Assembly: GCA_016714895.1 (NCBI GenBank)
Contig: JADKBV010000011.1
Location: 1,054,001 to 1,118,000 of the forward strand
DNA from: Saprospiraceae bacterium
Lineage (GTDB): Bacteria > Bacteroidota > Bacteroidia > Chitinophagales > Saprospiraceae
Direction: 5' to 3'
DNA length: 64,000 nt
How positions within the stretch are numbered: position 1 is the first letter of the stretch; each line of letters opens with the position of its first letter. Both the position numbers and the translations under genes were made by a program. The notes under the pieces are model-generated. The model was not told the origin of the DNA. It made no database searches and was given only the letters and a program-made list of their open reading frames with translations. Shown here piece after piece: positions 26,100 to 35,710 of the stretch.

Positions 26100-27596
26100 A
26101 TGAGAACCTCACATTTTTTAACCACCATCTTTTTTACCTTATCGGTAATGGTGCCTGCTTTAGCGCAATTTGACGATTTATATTACGATCGGGAAGCAGC
26201 CAAAAAAGCAGCTAAAAATAAACCGGTATCAGAATTCTCCGATAACAGAACCAGTCAAGAGGTCAGTGAACCGGTGTATGACGATTATTACGGATATGAA
26301 TTTGACGAAGAGAGTGAATATTATTCTGATTACGATTATGCGTACACAACTCGAATCCGAAGATTTCATCAGCCTCAACCACCATTGAGATATTATTCTT
26401 CTTTTGATTATTGGTATAATGACTTTTATTACGACCCGTTTTATGACAATAATTTTGGGGTGAATGTCTTTATAGGAACCCCTGTGTTTGGATGGAACAG
26501 ATGGAACAGGTGGAACATGGGCAATTCATGGGGATTTAACGGTCCTTTCAACCATTGGAACAGATGGAATCGTTGGAACCAATGGAATCAATGGAATTCA
26601 TGGGCATTCAATGATCCTTGGGGTTGGAACTCTTTCGGATGGAATTCATGGAATAATTGTCCTCCGATATACGGATGGGGTAACAACATTTACTATACTA
26701 ATGTATACAATAATTACGGCAATGTAAATACCGGAGGTAATGTAGGTGGAAATAACGGGGGCTGGGGCAGCAATGGAGTTGCAAACAGGGTTGTCAATCA
26801 GTCCAGACGAGACGGAGGCCTTGTTTCCTCGCCAAATGGCAGAGGTACTACCAGACGTTTGACCGGAGAAAATCCGACTCAGGATGGCGTAAAACCCACA
26901 CAAACCGGTCTGACAACAGGTGATTCTGATTCCCCTCTCAACAGAACCAGCCCGAGAGCAAGTACAAGAGTGTATAAAGGTGACAGCAAAAATGTTGATC
27001 CCAGAACCAATACACCGGGACCGGATACCAGACGTAAAGATCCGACACAAAGTACGGAACCTAAAGACAGAACCAGCCCGAGAACATCACCAAAAAATAA
27101 TACTGATGTTCCGCCTAACAGGGACAATGGTACACGAACACCACCAACCAGAGGCAATGACAATGGGGTTTCAGAACCAACAAGAAGTACTCCGCCTTCC
27201 AGAGAAAAATCAAGAAGTACAGATAATGAAGGTATAAGAGGAAACAGTGAGCCCCTAAGAAGCACTCCTCCGAAACAATCTGAAAGGACAGAACCTTCCA
27301 AACCTACCTCAACGCCTCCTTCCAGCCGTTCAGGTGGAGGAAGTGAATCCAATAGCAGCAGAAGTTCTTCACGTTCAGGTGGGGGTTATGAATCGTCTTC
27401 ATCCAGATCCTCTTCTTCGGGTAGTATGAACCAAAGCAGGTCATCAGGAGGTTTTGATTCGGGATCCTCCAGATCCTCTTCTTCAGGAAGTATGAATTCC
27501 GGAGGATCTTCCAGATCTTCCTCTTCAGGTTCATCATCAGGATCCTCTTCTTCAGGCCGCTCTGGCGGGTCTTCAAGAGGAGGAGGCAGAGGTTAG
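26100..27596 (+). CDS. Secreted low-complexity protein with Trp-Asn repeats and Ser/Arg/Gly-rich tail
   Basis: The 498-aa protein has a signal peptide ending near residue 22 (ALAQ). Three compositional zones follow: an acidic Tyr/Asp-rich zone (about 25-120), a WN zone with repeated NRWNRWN, NQWNQWN and GWNSWN (about 130-220), and a long Pro/Thr/Ser/Arg zone ending in repeats of SRSSSSGSMN and Gly. No enzyme domain is visible. Similar proteins beside proS in Bacteroidota are sometimes mis-named prolyl-tRNA synthetase; this one has no such domain. A surface or matrix role is possible but unproven. A hairpin terminator follows. Confidence 0.75.
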   Translation: MRTSHFLTTIFFTLSVMVPALAQFDDLYYDREAAKKAAKNKPVSEFSDNRTSQEVSEPVYDDYYGYEFDEESEYYSDYDYAYTTRIRRFHQPQPPLRYYSSFDYWYNDFYYDPFYDNNFGVNVFIGTPVFGWNRWNRWNMGNSWGFNGPFNHWNRWNRWNQWNQWNSWAFNDPWGWNSFGWNSWNNCPPIYGWGNNIYYTNVYNNYGNVNTGGNVGGNNGGWGSNGVANRVVNQSRRDGGLVSSPNGRGTTRRLTGENPTQDGVKPTQTGLTTGDSDSPLNRTSPRASTRVYKGDSKNVDPRTNTPGPDTRRKDPTQSTEPKDRTSPRTSPKNNTDVPPNRDNGTRTPPTRGNDNGVSEPTRSTPPSREKSRSTDNEGIRGNSEPLRSTPPKQSERTEPSKPTSTPPSSRSGGGSESNSSRSSSRSGGGYESSSSRSSSSGSMNQSRSSGGFDSGSSRSSSSGSMNSGGSSRSSSSGSSSGSSSSGRSGGSSRGGGRG

Positions 27597-27642
27597 TCAA
27601 ATAGACGTGTTTTTAATTTTGATATAATTAATAATTGATTGT

Positions 27643-27680
27643 AAAGAAAGGAACAGGGATAGCCCGTTCCTTTCTTTTAA
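27643..27680 (+). terminator. Rho-independent terminator after the WN-repeat gene
   Basis: AAAGAAAGGAAC (27643-27654) pairs with GTTCCTTTCTTT (27665-27676), a 12-bp stem with a GGG/CCC extension into the loop, followed by T's. Confidence 0.85.
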
Positions 27681-27801
27681 TACACTTTCTGAGCTTCACC
27701 TTATAAAAAAGAAAAAATATTTACCTTTTCTTTTAGATTGGTTTGGATAAATCAATGGAACTTAAGGAATTTAATTTGCAAACCCATTTAATCATAAATT
27801 C

Positions 27802-29284
27802 ATGAAAAACATCATATATATATTTTTAAGTGTACTTTTTATCCCATCAGCCCGGTCTCAAAATATAACAGATATTGTCAGATGGTCAGATTTTCGAAAT
27901 ACGGGAACTGCAGGATCCCTTGGTGTCAGTAATTCGATAGGAGCTGTTGGTGGAGATATCACTGCAGCAGGTATTAATCCGGCAGGTATAGCAGAATTTA
28001 AAAAGTTTGTGTTTAATTTTTCAGCCGGAATGAACAGCGTAAATAATACTTCGTACCTGAAGGCAAATGAGCTTAGTACCAACAGAACCAAAAGCAATCA
28101 GTTTGGCATATATAATGCCGGCCTTGTTTTTGGTAATTACAGACCGAAAAAGAATTTTACTTCTTCCAATTTTGCTATTGGATTTACAAGGCAAAATACT
28201 TTTAAAGAAAAGTTTTTTACAAAGGGCAAACTGTAGGAACCATAACCGAATATTTTGCTGAAAAAGCAAATGGCATCAAAGTTTTCAGATGGATGATTTT
28301 GAAGATTATCCGGCATACATAACAGGAGCCATTTTTCAGATTTTGACGGGATTAGATTTTTTGAAACAGATTTCTAGGATAATTTACATATTATCAAAGA
28401 ACAAAATATCACCAGATCGGAAATTTAAATGAATGGTCTCTCACATGGGCAGGAGAATATAAAGATAAGTTTAATATCGGAATTGGTATAGGAATTCCTG
28501 TAGGCACTTTTAAAGAGCAAAAGGTGTATATCGAACAAGATCCTGAAAATAATATTCTAAACTTTAATTATTTAAAATAAATAGAAGATCTAACTATAAC
28601 AGGAAGAGGATTTAACGCAAAAATTGGGAATTATAGCCAAAACCATTAAATTGGTTAAGAATCGGAGGAGCCTTTCATTCGCCTACATGGTTCAGATTTA
28701 CAGAAAATTACAGACAACTTTGGATTATCATTATGATGACCAATTGAAAACCTATCCGGGTCCGAATGATCAAAGACCTGAGTTGAACTTTGAATACAGA
28801 ATTACCAATCCCTGGAGAGCTGTTGGAAGTTTAGGAAGTGTTTATGCGTTGGGAGATATCAAAGGTTTTATTAATGCAGATATTGAATTTATAGATTATG
28901 GTTCTGCTGAATACAATGGTACTGCTTTACAAACGACCCTGGAGAAATAGAATATACCAATTCATTAAATCAAACCATCACCAATACATTGACTTCGGCT
29001 ACTAATGTCCGTTTAGGTGCAGAACTTGCGTATGATGCATTCAGGTTGCGGGAGGGTGGTACCAGTTTTATTCTCCTCTTGCAAACCAAAGAGCAGCAAA
29101 TAACAGCTATTCAATGGGTCTGGGGTTCAGAGGGGAGTCCTTTTTTGTAGATTTTGCATTACAGTTTACCAATACCATCTCAGGATATAATGCTTATACA
29201 GTTACCAATACTTCAAGAGATCCGCTGGTCAATATTGACAGACAAAATACTTTAGGATTGGTGACTTTGGGATTCAGATTGTAA
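27802..29284 (+). pseudogene. Decayed FadL/TodX-type outer-membrane porin (OmpP1 family)
   Basis: The 5' part reads as a signal peptide plus an OmpP1/FadL N-terminus: DIVRWSDFRNTGTAGSLG, then GAVGGDITAAGINPAGIAEF, the usual start of Bacteroidota TodX-like porins. The homology continues to the last codon (TLGFRL) only by switching frames. I count about nine indels, at or near 28213, 28282, 28332, 28419, 28626, 28639, 28711, 28931 and 29050, plus in-frame stops at 28375 (TAG) and 28578 (TAA). Both insertions and deletions occur. Translated pieces such as LNWLRIGGAFHSPTWFRF are clearly barrel-like. An intact copy would be about 495 aa and would have imported hydrophobic compounds. Neighbouring genes are intact, so this looks like genuine decay. 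Confidence 0.88.
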
Positions 29285-29500
29285 TATTAGGTTTGGAATA
29301 ACATAAAATCTAAACTTTTACGTTATAAAATTCAGATTTAATGACAAGGTAAGGTAGTAATCAAACCGATGAGATTTCTGGTTTACTTTTTAATTTGTTA
29401 AATCAAAAAATGAATTGTATTCAGAATATAATGATTTAAAAACTTTATATATTTTTGTGAGTTATAATCAAATAGATTTGCCCTAAAAGATCCTTTTTGT

Positions 29501-29977
29501 ATGCTTTGGATTTTTATTATAAGTTTGTTCGATATTTTCTACATGATTCCTTTGGTTCACGTAGAGGTAGAGCCGCATGTGAGGGAACAAATGTTGATGA
29601 AGGTAAACAATGTCAGGAAAAACGGATGTCGTTGCGGAAAAAGGTACATGGCTCCGGCCGGACCTGTAAAATGGGATGAAACTTTGTATAAAAGTGCTAT
29701 GTCCCATGCATTGGATATGGCAAGCAATAAGTTTTTTGCACATTATTCATCCGATGGTTTGAATATAGGAGACAGGTTGGAGAAAATAGGATATGACTGG
29801 CAGGTCGTAGGTGAAAATCTGGGTGAAGGACAGAAAAGTTTTGATGAAGTATTGGAAGATTGGATGCAAAGTTACTCACATTGCGTCATGTTGATGAATC
29901 CTAAGGTTGATGAAATGGCAGTAGCCCGATATGAAAAATATTGGGTTCAACATTTTGGCAAAAAAATGAGACGATAG
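29501..29977 (+). CDS. CAP-domain (SCP/PR-1 family) secreted protein
   Basis: The protein has 158 aa with an uncleaved or signal-type N-terminal hydrophobic stretch (residues 1-18). The CAP core is visible: VNNVRKNGC, PVKWDETLYKSAMSHALDMA, FFAHYSSDGLNIGDRL, and VGENLGEGQ, ending in WVQHFGKK. The HALDMA, HYSSDG and GENL segments carry the His/Glu cavity residues. Bacterial CAP proteins are secreted and bind lipids or act in the envelope; the role here is unknown. The gene follows the porin pseudogene by 216 bp with no clear link. Confidence 0.85.
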   Translation: MLWIFIISLFDIFYMIPLVHVEVEPHVREQMLMKVNNVRKNGCRCGKRYMAPAGPVKWDETLYKSAMSHALDMASNKFFAHYSSDGLNIGDRLEKIGYDWQVVGENLGEGQKSFDEVLEDWMQSYSHCVMLMNPKVDEMAVARYEKYWVQHFGKKMRR

Positions 29978-30044
29978 AGACGCCTGAAATCAAATCCCAC
30001 CAGAATAGGTTTGATTTTTGCAGAAATGGAACTTTTATTTGATA

Positions 30045-30893
30045 CTACTGAATTTCTGAAAATGTATCACCATATTTGATATCTCCGGTTTTTATGCCCC
30101 GGGCCAACCAATATTTTCTTTGTTCTGAAGTTCCGTGGGTAAAACTTTCTTCCACGACATATCCTTGTGTTCTTTTTTGAATATTATCATCACCTACAGA
30201 GGCAGCAGCACTGAGGGCCTCTTCAATATCTCCTTCGGATAAATAATTTTTCATATGATTTGCCCAAACGCCGGCATAAAAATCTGCTTGCAGTTCCATG
30301 GCAATGTATGCTTTCTGACCTTCTTCTCCGCCCTGACTTCTGAGTTGATGAACTTTTGTTAAAATACCCTGGAGATGCTGCACATGATGACCTACTTCAT
30401 GTGCTATCACATAAGCTATGGTGAAATCACCCCCTGTGGCTCCAAACCGGTCTCTCAGTACATGGAAAAAATCGAGATCCATATATACAGCTTCATCTGC
30501 CGGACAATAAAAAGGCCCTGTATTGGCTGACGCACCTCCGCATGCAGATTTTGTAGAGCCACTATACAATACCAACTTAGGTTCGCGGTAAGTGCTTCCA
30601 TGTTGTTCAAATATTTTACCCCAAACATCTTCTGTTCCGGCCAACACTTTAGAGACAAAGTCTCCCATTGCTTTTTCTTCAGCCGTAAGCTCTTTGGCAG
30701 GAGTTTCAGAGGTTTGTGTCATTTGATTTTGCAATGCATCAACCAATTGGGCATTATCCCCGCCTCCCAGGAATAATTGTACCACAAGAAATATAATACC
30801 TATGAGTCCTCCTCCGGCAGCTACTTTTCCTGTTGTACTCATACCACGACGGTCTTCAAAGTTGTCACTTTTCCGATAATCATCCAGCTTCAT
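30045..30893 (-). CDS. Neutral zinc metallopeptidase (YpfJ/KPN_02809 family)
   Basis: The 282-aa protein has a single N-terminal membrane anchor (about residues 24-43, Gly-rich then hydrophobic) and an extracytoplasmic domain with the zinc motif HEVGHH at 165-170. GPFYCPADEAVYMDLDFF precedes it and ELQADFYAGVWANH follows with the third-ligand Glu; these are typical of the family. The substrate is unknown. It stands alone, convergent with the CAP-domain gene. Confidence 0.9.
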   Translation of the reverse strand: MKLDDYRKSDNFEDRRGMSTTGKVAAGGGLIGIIFLVVQLFLGGGDNAQLVDALQNQMTQTSETPAKELTAEEKAMGDFVSKVLAGTEDVWGKIFEQHGSTYREPKLVLYSGSTKSACGGASANTGPFYCPADEAVYMDLDFFHVLRDRFGATGGDFTIAYVIAHEVGHHVQHLQGILTKVHQLRSQGGEEGQKAYIAMELQADFYAGVWANHMKNYLSEGDIEEALSAAASVGDDNIQKRTQGYVVEESFTHGTSEQRKYWLARGIKTGDIKYGDTFSEIQ

Positions 30894-30987
30894 ATGATAT
30901 ATGTTTTATTGGATAAAGGTATTAAATATTTTTTTATAAAGGACTTTTGTATGCGAAAAATAGCATACGCGACGTTATTTTCTATTT

Positions 30988-31419
30988 TTATCCGGGAAAA
31001 ATATTCAGACACTGATCTTCTTTTTCTCTCATTTTTTTTTCGTCTTCAGGCGACTTATCATTATACCCGATCATATGAAGGAGTCCGTGGGCGATTACTC
31101 TTTTTAGTTCTGTATCGAAGGTCTCGTCATAAGTTTCTGCATTGGATAGAACGGTATCAATGCTGATGTAAATTTCCGCTTTAAGGCTGTCTTTTTGATG
31201 GGAATAGGGAAATGTAATGATATCGGTGTAGTAATCGTGATTCAGAAATTGTTTGTTTATTTCCAAAATTTTTTCATCGTCACAAAATACGTAGTGAATA
31301 TCATTGATTATGCAGTTTTCTAAGGTGGCAATTTGTGTCAGCCAGTTTTTATATACCTTAACTCTACCTTTTAATGGGTGGGTGATATTCCCTTCCAGGT
31401 GAAAAAATATTCCTGACAT
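30988..31419 (-). CDS. ybeY: Endoribonuclease YbeY
   Basis: YbeY is a metal-dependent endoribonuclease for 16S rRNA 3'-end maturation and ribosome quality control. The core FLNHDYYTDIITFPY and HGLLHMIGYND are visible. The third position of the usual H-xxx-H-xxxxx-H motif is Asp rather than His, as I recall in other Bacteroidota members. At 143 aa it is normal. It follows the anti-sigma kinase gene by 3 bp. Confidence 0.92.
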   Translation of the reverse strand: MSGIFFHLEGNITHPLKGRVKVYKNWLTQIATLENCIINDIHYVFCDDEKILEINKQFLNHDYYTDIITFPYSHQKDSLKAEIYISIDTVLSNAETYDETFDTELKRVIAHGLLHMIGYNDKSPEDEKKMREKEDQCLNIFPG

Positions 31420-31422
31420 AAA

Positions 31423-31836
31423 TCAGGCGTGTTGTTTTTGCAGGGTAAAATACATTTCTACGGATCGTCCCTGATTTTTGAAAGAGATGTGGTCAGCGAG
31501 AGCTTTCATGATGTAAACCCCTCTGCCTCCGCAACATTCTATATTATCCTCACAGGTAGGGTCGGGTACACTTCCGGGATTAAAGCCTATACCTTCGTCG
31601 GTGACACAAAAAGTCATGCCTTCACCGACTTCCATATAGTCAATACTGACTTTTTTGTTTTCGTCGTATTTATTACCGTGGATGATGGCATTATTTACTG
31701 CTTCAGTTAAGCTGATCAGGATATCTGCGTAACGGTCAGGATGAACTTTATAAAGGTTTGCCCATTGTTTAAGATGAGCTTCCAATTCGGCAATATTGTT
31801 GGGATGAGAAGAAATGGTTAACATGTGATACTTCAT
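31423..31836 (-). CDS. RsbW-like anti-sigma factor / GHKL ATP-binding protein
   Basis: The 137-aa GHKL protein shows the N-box LTEAVNNAIIHGN, the G1 box DEGIGFNPG and the G2-like GGRGVYIMKALAD. Such proteins are serine kinases that bind and phosphorylate anti-anti-sigma factors, or related switch kinases. No partner gene is in the window. It is packed between DUF4175 (161 bp upstream) and ybeY, an arrangement I recognise from other Bacteroidota. Confidence 0.88.
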   Translation of the reverse strand: MKYHMLTISSHPNNIAELEAHLKQWANLYKVHPDRYADILISLTEAVNNAIIHGNKYDENKKVSIDYMEVGEGMTFCVTDEGIGFNPGSVPDPTCEDNIECCGGRGVYIMKALADHISFKNQGRSVEMYFTLQKQHA

Positions 31837-31997
31837 TTAAAGTGAATTTAGTACTCCTTTTTTGGGCAGGTCATCAAAATAAAAGCTTTACCTGTGTTGT
31901 AGAGGAAACATGTAATGTCTCCGGCAACAAGTCCAAAACGTAGGATGTAATTACAAAAACCATGCTATTTTTTTTTATTGCCAATATTTTTTTCACA

Positions 31998-34900
31998 TTA
32001 ATTTACTTTTTTTAATGTTTGGTAATATTGGTCTACTAATGTTCTGTAATAAGGTTTTAAGGATGGTGAAACGGTTTTGTACATATCAACTTCAGCCTGC
32101 CTTTTTTTAAGGTATGCCTGAATGGCCGGAGGAATTTCTTTTTTGGTTTCCAATGCTGTTTCAGACTTCCTTTTTTCGTCAAGTTCTCTTTGTTGTTCTG
32201 CTTTTTCAGCTTCCAAGAGGCGGGTTTCAATGTCTTTGAGACGTTTCATCGTCTCATAATTTAATCTTTTATTGACAAGATCGGTTTCAATTTTGTCCAT
32301 ATTATTAATCAGTTCGTCAAGTTCCTTTGAACCTTTTCCCTGTTCCATTTTTTCTTTCTGAATTTCTTGAAGTGCTTTACGTAAAGCAGCTTGTTTTGCT
32401 GCTGCTTCCCCGTAATCTTTTGAAGAATTACCATCTTTGCCGTCCTTGCCTTCTTTTTTATTTTCGCCCATTTTCTGGATTTGTTCTCCCAAACCTTGCT
32501 GACCTTTGGTGATTTTATCCATAGGAACTTTACCCGGTTTACTTCCCGGGGAATTGCCCGGTTTTTTGCACATTTGAGAACCCGGCATACCGGAAGCAGC
32601 CTGCTGTTGTGCGTTTTCAAGAGACTCGGACAACATGAGCGCCAGATCGTTCAGGTTTTTCATCACTCTGCGTTGTTTTTCATTTCCTTTGGCCACCTGT
32701 CTTTCTTCGAGAAGGGTTAAAGTTTCTTTGAAATTAAATTTTATCTCATTCATTTTATCCAGGACAAAACTTTCGAGATCGCTGTTTCTGTTGCTCAGCG
32801 CAGTCAATGTATCTTCAATGATTTTGAAATCGTTTCTCAGTTTAAATTGTTTCTGTACGCTATTGACAAAAGGAGGTGTATTGATAGGCGTTTTTTCCAT
32901 AAATTTGGACAAATCTTCCTGATCAAAAGAAAGTTTGACAAGATTTTCGAGCAATTGTCTTAAGGTTTTGACATCTTCCATTGCCTGATCACTTTCTCCT
33001 CCCTGCATCGATTCCTGCATTTCAGAAGCTTTGGATTTCATTTTTTTGGCGGCATTTTTTTGAGATTTGGATGCAGCACTGTTCTGGTTTTTGTCCAGTT
33101 TTTCTTTGCTGTCCTCCATTTCGTCGCTTATTTCCTCCATTTTTTCTTCATTATCTTTGCCAAGCTCTTTGGGACGTTCCAGTTCTTCATTTTTTTTCTC
33201 GAGTTCTTCCATTTTTTTCTCGAGTTCCTCAAATTGTTTATTTAACTCTTCCTGTTGTTTTTTGAGTTCTTCTTGGTTGGCGCCTTGTTTTTCGGTTTTA
33301 TCGCTCAGGTTCTCTTGTTTTTCAGCGAGTTTATTCAACTCTTTGATCTGGTCTTTCGCCATTTTTTCCACTTCGAGTTCTTTATACAGGTTAAGAAGTC
33401 TGTCCATTTTTTGTTCCATTTCCTGATTGTCCATCTGAAATTGTTCGAGCATTTGAACGGCATCTTCTTTTTCGAGATCCTGGAGGAGTTCCTGAATTTT
33501 CTGCATTAATTCTTCTGCTTCAGGATTGACGGCTTTTTCCATCATTTCCTTAAGCTTTTCCTGTTCTTGTTTGATTTCCTCAGGTTGTGTATTAAACTCT
33601 TCCTGATTTTTCATATTTTCTTCGAGTTTTTCTTTGGCTTTTTTGATATTTTCCTGAAGGTTTTTTTGTTCCTGCAACAACTTTTCCATCTGTTTTTTAT
33701 CCTGCCATTCAAGATTTTTCTGTTGGAGGAGTTTATCTCTCATTTTCTGGAAATTTTCCTGAAGTTTTTCCATAGCCTTGAGCGCCTCTTTTAATTCGTC
33801 TTTTACTTCCGCATCGTTTTCTTCTTCTAGTTTTTTGATTTCTTCGATGGTAGGACGTGTATATTGCATCACAGTTGACTTAGCAGACTTACCTCCGTGA
33901 ATACCATCATTATCTACCACTTCGAAATAAAATGACAGCTGATCTCCGGGATTGAGATTTAACTTTCGGATATCAAAAATATGGCTGAACTGAATCTCTC
34001 TGCCTGCTTCTTTTTGTAATTTTTGTGACTGTAATCCTTTATTTTGTCCATTGGCTGAAGTAATTGAATAATGGAAGGCCAAGGTATTCAGGCCATAATC
34101 ATCGGAAGCTTTTCCAACAAAATAAACAGTCTGATTGTCCAGGCTATCTGTAATTTTATCGGCAGAAACCACAGGATACTGATCTTTAACCACATTTATG
34201 GAATACAACAGACTATCCTGAACAGGAACAACTTTGCTTGACAAAAATAATTTGTAAGAAAGGTCGTCATAAATTTTTCTGCTGTAAAAATATTGGGTCG
34301 GACTTTTTTGAGAGGCAGCAAGGGATTCATTACCAAAAGTCAATCCTATCTGATCTGTGCCGCTTGCATCAAATTGCCAGGTAACTTTTGTTCCTTCCGG
34401 AAGAACCAAATCACCGATATTATCGACCAATTCGTTGGGCCTTTTAAGGTATGATGGAAATTCCAGTGAAACAGAAAAATGATTCATACTGGGTTTGGCC
34501 AGAATGCGCAGGTTTTGTTCTTTTGAAAGGACACTTCCCGAAGCTAAACGAAAAGGAGTATCTTTCTGCACGTTACGGAAAGTATAAGAAAAATGTGTTT
34601 TATCCTTTTTTTCCATTTTGTATTGAAAACCTTCCATTTCAACAAATACTTCCTGCGGTATAATACTTCCGTCCACACTTATATCTAGGGTGTAGTCGTC
34701 AAATTGTACCACTTTCAGGTCATCATTCATAATTTCAAAAGCAAAAGGTGCTGCTTTTTCAAATTCAACATTATTATTAATAATTCTGTTGGTTCCTTCT
34801 TTTAAGATGGATGGAGCTCCCAGCAGCAAAAAAAGTAATATTACAAAAGGAGGAAGGGCGTATCTGAGATATTTTTTATTACTTCCTAAATTGATAGCCG

Positions 34901-35345
34901 ATTTAAAAGGAACCAATGTGATTGCTTTTGTTTTCTGGTCAATACTTGCTTCAAGAAGTTCCCGGTTTGCTGCGGTTGATTCCTGTTTTTTTAATTGCAG
35001 GATGTTGAGTAATTTATCCTGAACATTGACAAAATGATCTCCGATGATTGTGGCTGCATCTTCATGGGATATGGTTTCTCCCAATCGGAAATATCTGAAC
35101 AGCGGATTTAATACCCAATATGCCAACGAACCAACACTGACGAAAATAAAAGAATAATAAAATACTTTTCTGACCCCTGACCCGAAATAAAAATAATATT
35201 CAAGAATATTAAAACTTAAAAAAAGTATCAATATAGTTGCAATCGTATACAACCCTCCGCGAATCATTTTATTCAGATAATATTTACGAATGAACTGATC
35301 AAGTTTTTCAATAAGTTGTTCGTAATTACTCTTGTGTATATTCAT
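31998..35345 (-). CDS. DUF4175 membrane protein with very long coiled coil
   Basis: The largest gene of the window (1115 aa). Two membrane segments lie at about residues 33-50 and 56-80 and a third near 160-180. A beta-rich extracytoplasmic part follows to about residue 500. Then comes a 250-residue Glu/Lys/Gln coiled coil (EKLQENFQKMRDKLLQQ-like heptads), followed by a Gly/Lys-rich segment and a final helical region. This matches DUF4175. The frame is intact over 3.3 kb, which argues against general poor sequence quality here. The function is unknown; conserved linkage with the anti-sigma kinase and ybeY suggests an envelope or signalling role. Confidence 0.87.
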   Translation of the reverse strand: MNIHKSNYEQLIEKLDQFIRKYYLNKMIRGGLYTIATILILFLSFNILEYYFYFGSGVRKVFYYSFIFVSVGSLAYWVLNPLFRYFRLGETISHEDAATIIGDHFVNVQDKLLNILQLKKQESTAANRELLEASIDQKTKAITLVPFKSAINLGSNKKYLRYALPPFVILLFLLLGAPSILKEGTNRIINNNVEFEKAAPFAFEIMNDDLKVVQFDDYTLDISVDGSIIPQEVFVEMEGFQYKMEKKDKTHFSYTFRNVQKDTPFRLASGSVLSKEQNLRILAKPSMNHFSVSLEFPSYLKRPNELVDNIGDLVLPEGTKVTWQFDASGTDQIGLTFGNESLAASQKSPTQYFYSRKIYDDLSYKLFLSSKVVPVQDSLLYSINVVKDQYPVVSADKITDSLDNQTVYFVGKASDDYGLNTLAFHYSITSANGQNKGLQSQKLQKEAGREIQFSHIFDIRKLNLNPGDQLSFYFEVVDNDGIHGGKSAKSTVMQYTRPTIEEIKKLEEENDAEVKDELKEALKAMEKLQENFQKMRDKLLQQKNLEWQDKKQMEKLLQEQKNLQENIKKAKEKLEENMKNQEEFNTQPEEIKQEQEKLKEMMEKAVNPEAEELMQKIQELLQDLEKEDAVQMLEQFQMDNQEMEQKMDRLLNLYKELEVEKMAKDQIKELNKLAEKQENLSDKTEKQGANQEELKKQQEELNKQFEELEKKMEELEKKNEELERPKELGKDNEEKMEEISDEMEDSKEKLDKNQNSAASKSQKNAAKKMKSKASEMQESMQGGESDQAMEDVKTLRQLLENLVKLSFDQEDLSKFMEKTPINTPPFVNSVQKQFKLRNDFKIIEDTLTALSNRNSDLESFVLDKMNEIKFNFKETLTLLEERQVAKGNEKQRRVMKNLNDLALMLSESLENAQQQAASGMPGSQMCKKPGNSPGSKPGKVPMDKITKGQQGLGEQIQKMGENKKEGKDGKDGNSSKDYGEAAAKQAALRKALQEIQKEKMEQGKGSKELDELINNMDKIETDLVNKRLNYETMKRLKDIETRLLEAEKAEQQRELDEKRKSETALETKKEIPPAIQAYLKKRQAEVDMYKTVSPSLKPYYRTLVDQYYQTLKKVN

Positions 35346-35710
35346 GTATCTGTCCTTGATTAAACGTCGTGTTCTTAGTCTGATAACCTTGTTTCCGGTG
35401 AGAATCCGGATAAATGAGGCAAATTAAGTGATTTTTAGATATCCGTCAAGTGCCAATTATAAGAAACGATAATTTTTCTTTAAAAGTTCAATAAATAGTC
35501 AGAATTGTCATTTTAATATAAAAATATAGGAATTTCTGAAGTTGTTGATATTGATTGAACCTGTTTACCTTTTTGGAACTTTTTTTTTTGACATAAAAAA
35601 CCTTGGAGACTAAAAAAGTTGACATCATAATCTGAGAATGGATAATCGTGTATTTTGAAAAATTCTTAATCAGAAAGTAATACCTTTGCTGCTTCATTGA
35701 TTTTTTTATT
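35346..35710. other. Non-coding gap upstream of DUF4175 and the aminotransferase
   Basis: A divergent gap of about 365 bp. It contains a short inverted repeat (TCCGG...CCGGA near 35396-35412) and, at its right end, a probable promoter (35654-35688). I see no RNA gene. A 69-codon minus-strand open frame inside looks like chance A/T-rich sequence. Confidence 0.5.
35654..35688 (+). promoter_or_regulatory. Probable promoter of the class III aminotransferase gene
   Basis: TTTG at 35654-35657 (-33) and TACCTTTG at 35681-35688 (-7, TAnnTTTG), 23 bp apart, with the ATG 22 bp further on. Confidence 0.5.

Noticed and set aside
26879..27352. Minus-strand 157-codon frame rich in Leu, Val and Gly
   Set aside because: It mirrors the low-complexity Ser/Pro/Arg coding of the WN-repeat gene on the other strand and has no start context or conserved motif.
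33067..33426. Plus-strand Ser/Phe-rich frames inside DUF4175
   Set aside because: The opposite strand of the Glu/Lys coiled-coil coding gives Phe/Ser-rich frames by codon complementarity.
31998..35345. DUF4175 as an SMC- or Rad50-type ATPase because of its long coiled coil
   Set aside because: There is no Walker A or signature motif; it has N-terminal membrane helices and a DUF4175 layout.
35396..35412. Short inverted repeat TCCGG...CCGGA as an operator or riboswitch
   Set aside because: Only a 5-bp stem, not near a promoter box; probably chance.
35488..35697. Minus-strand 69-codon frame upstream of the aminotransferase
   Set aside because: A/T-rich composition (many Ile, Lys, Phe and Tyr), overlaps the promoter, and has no family.
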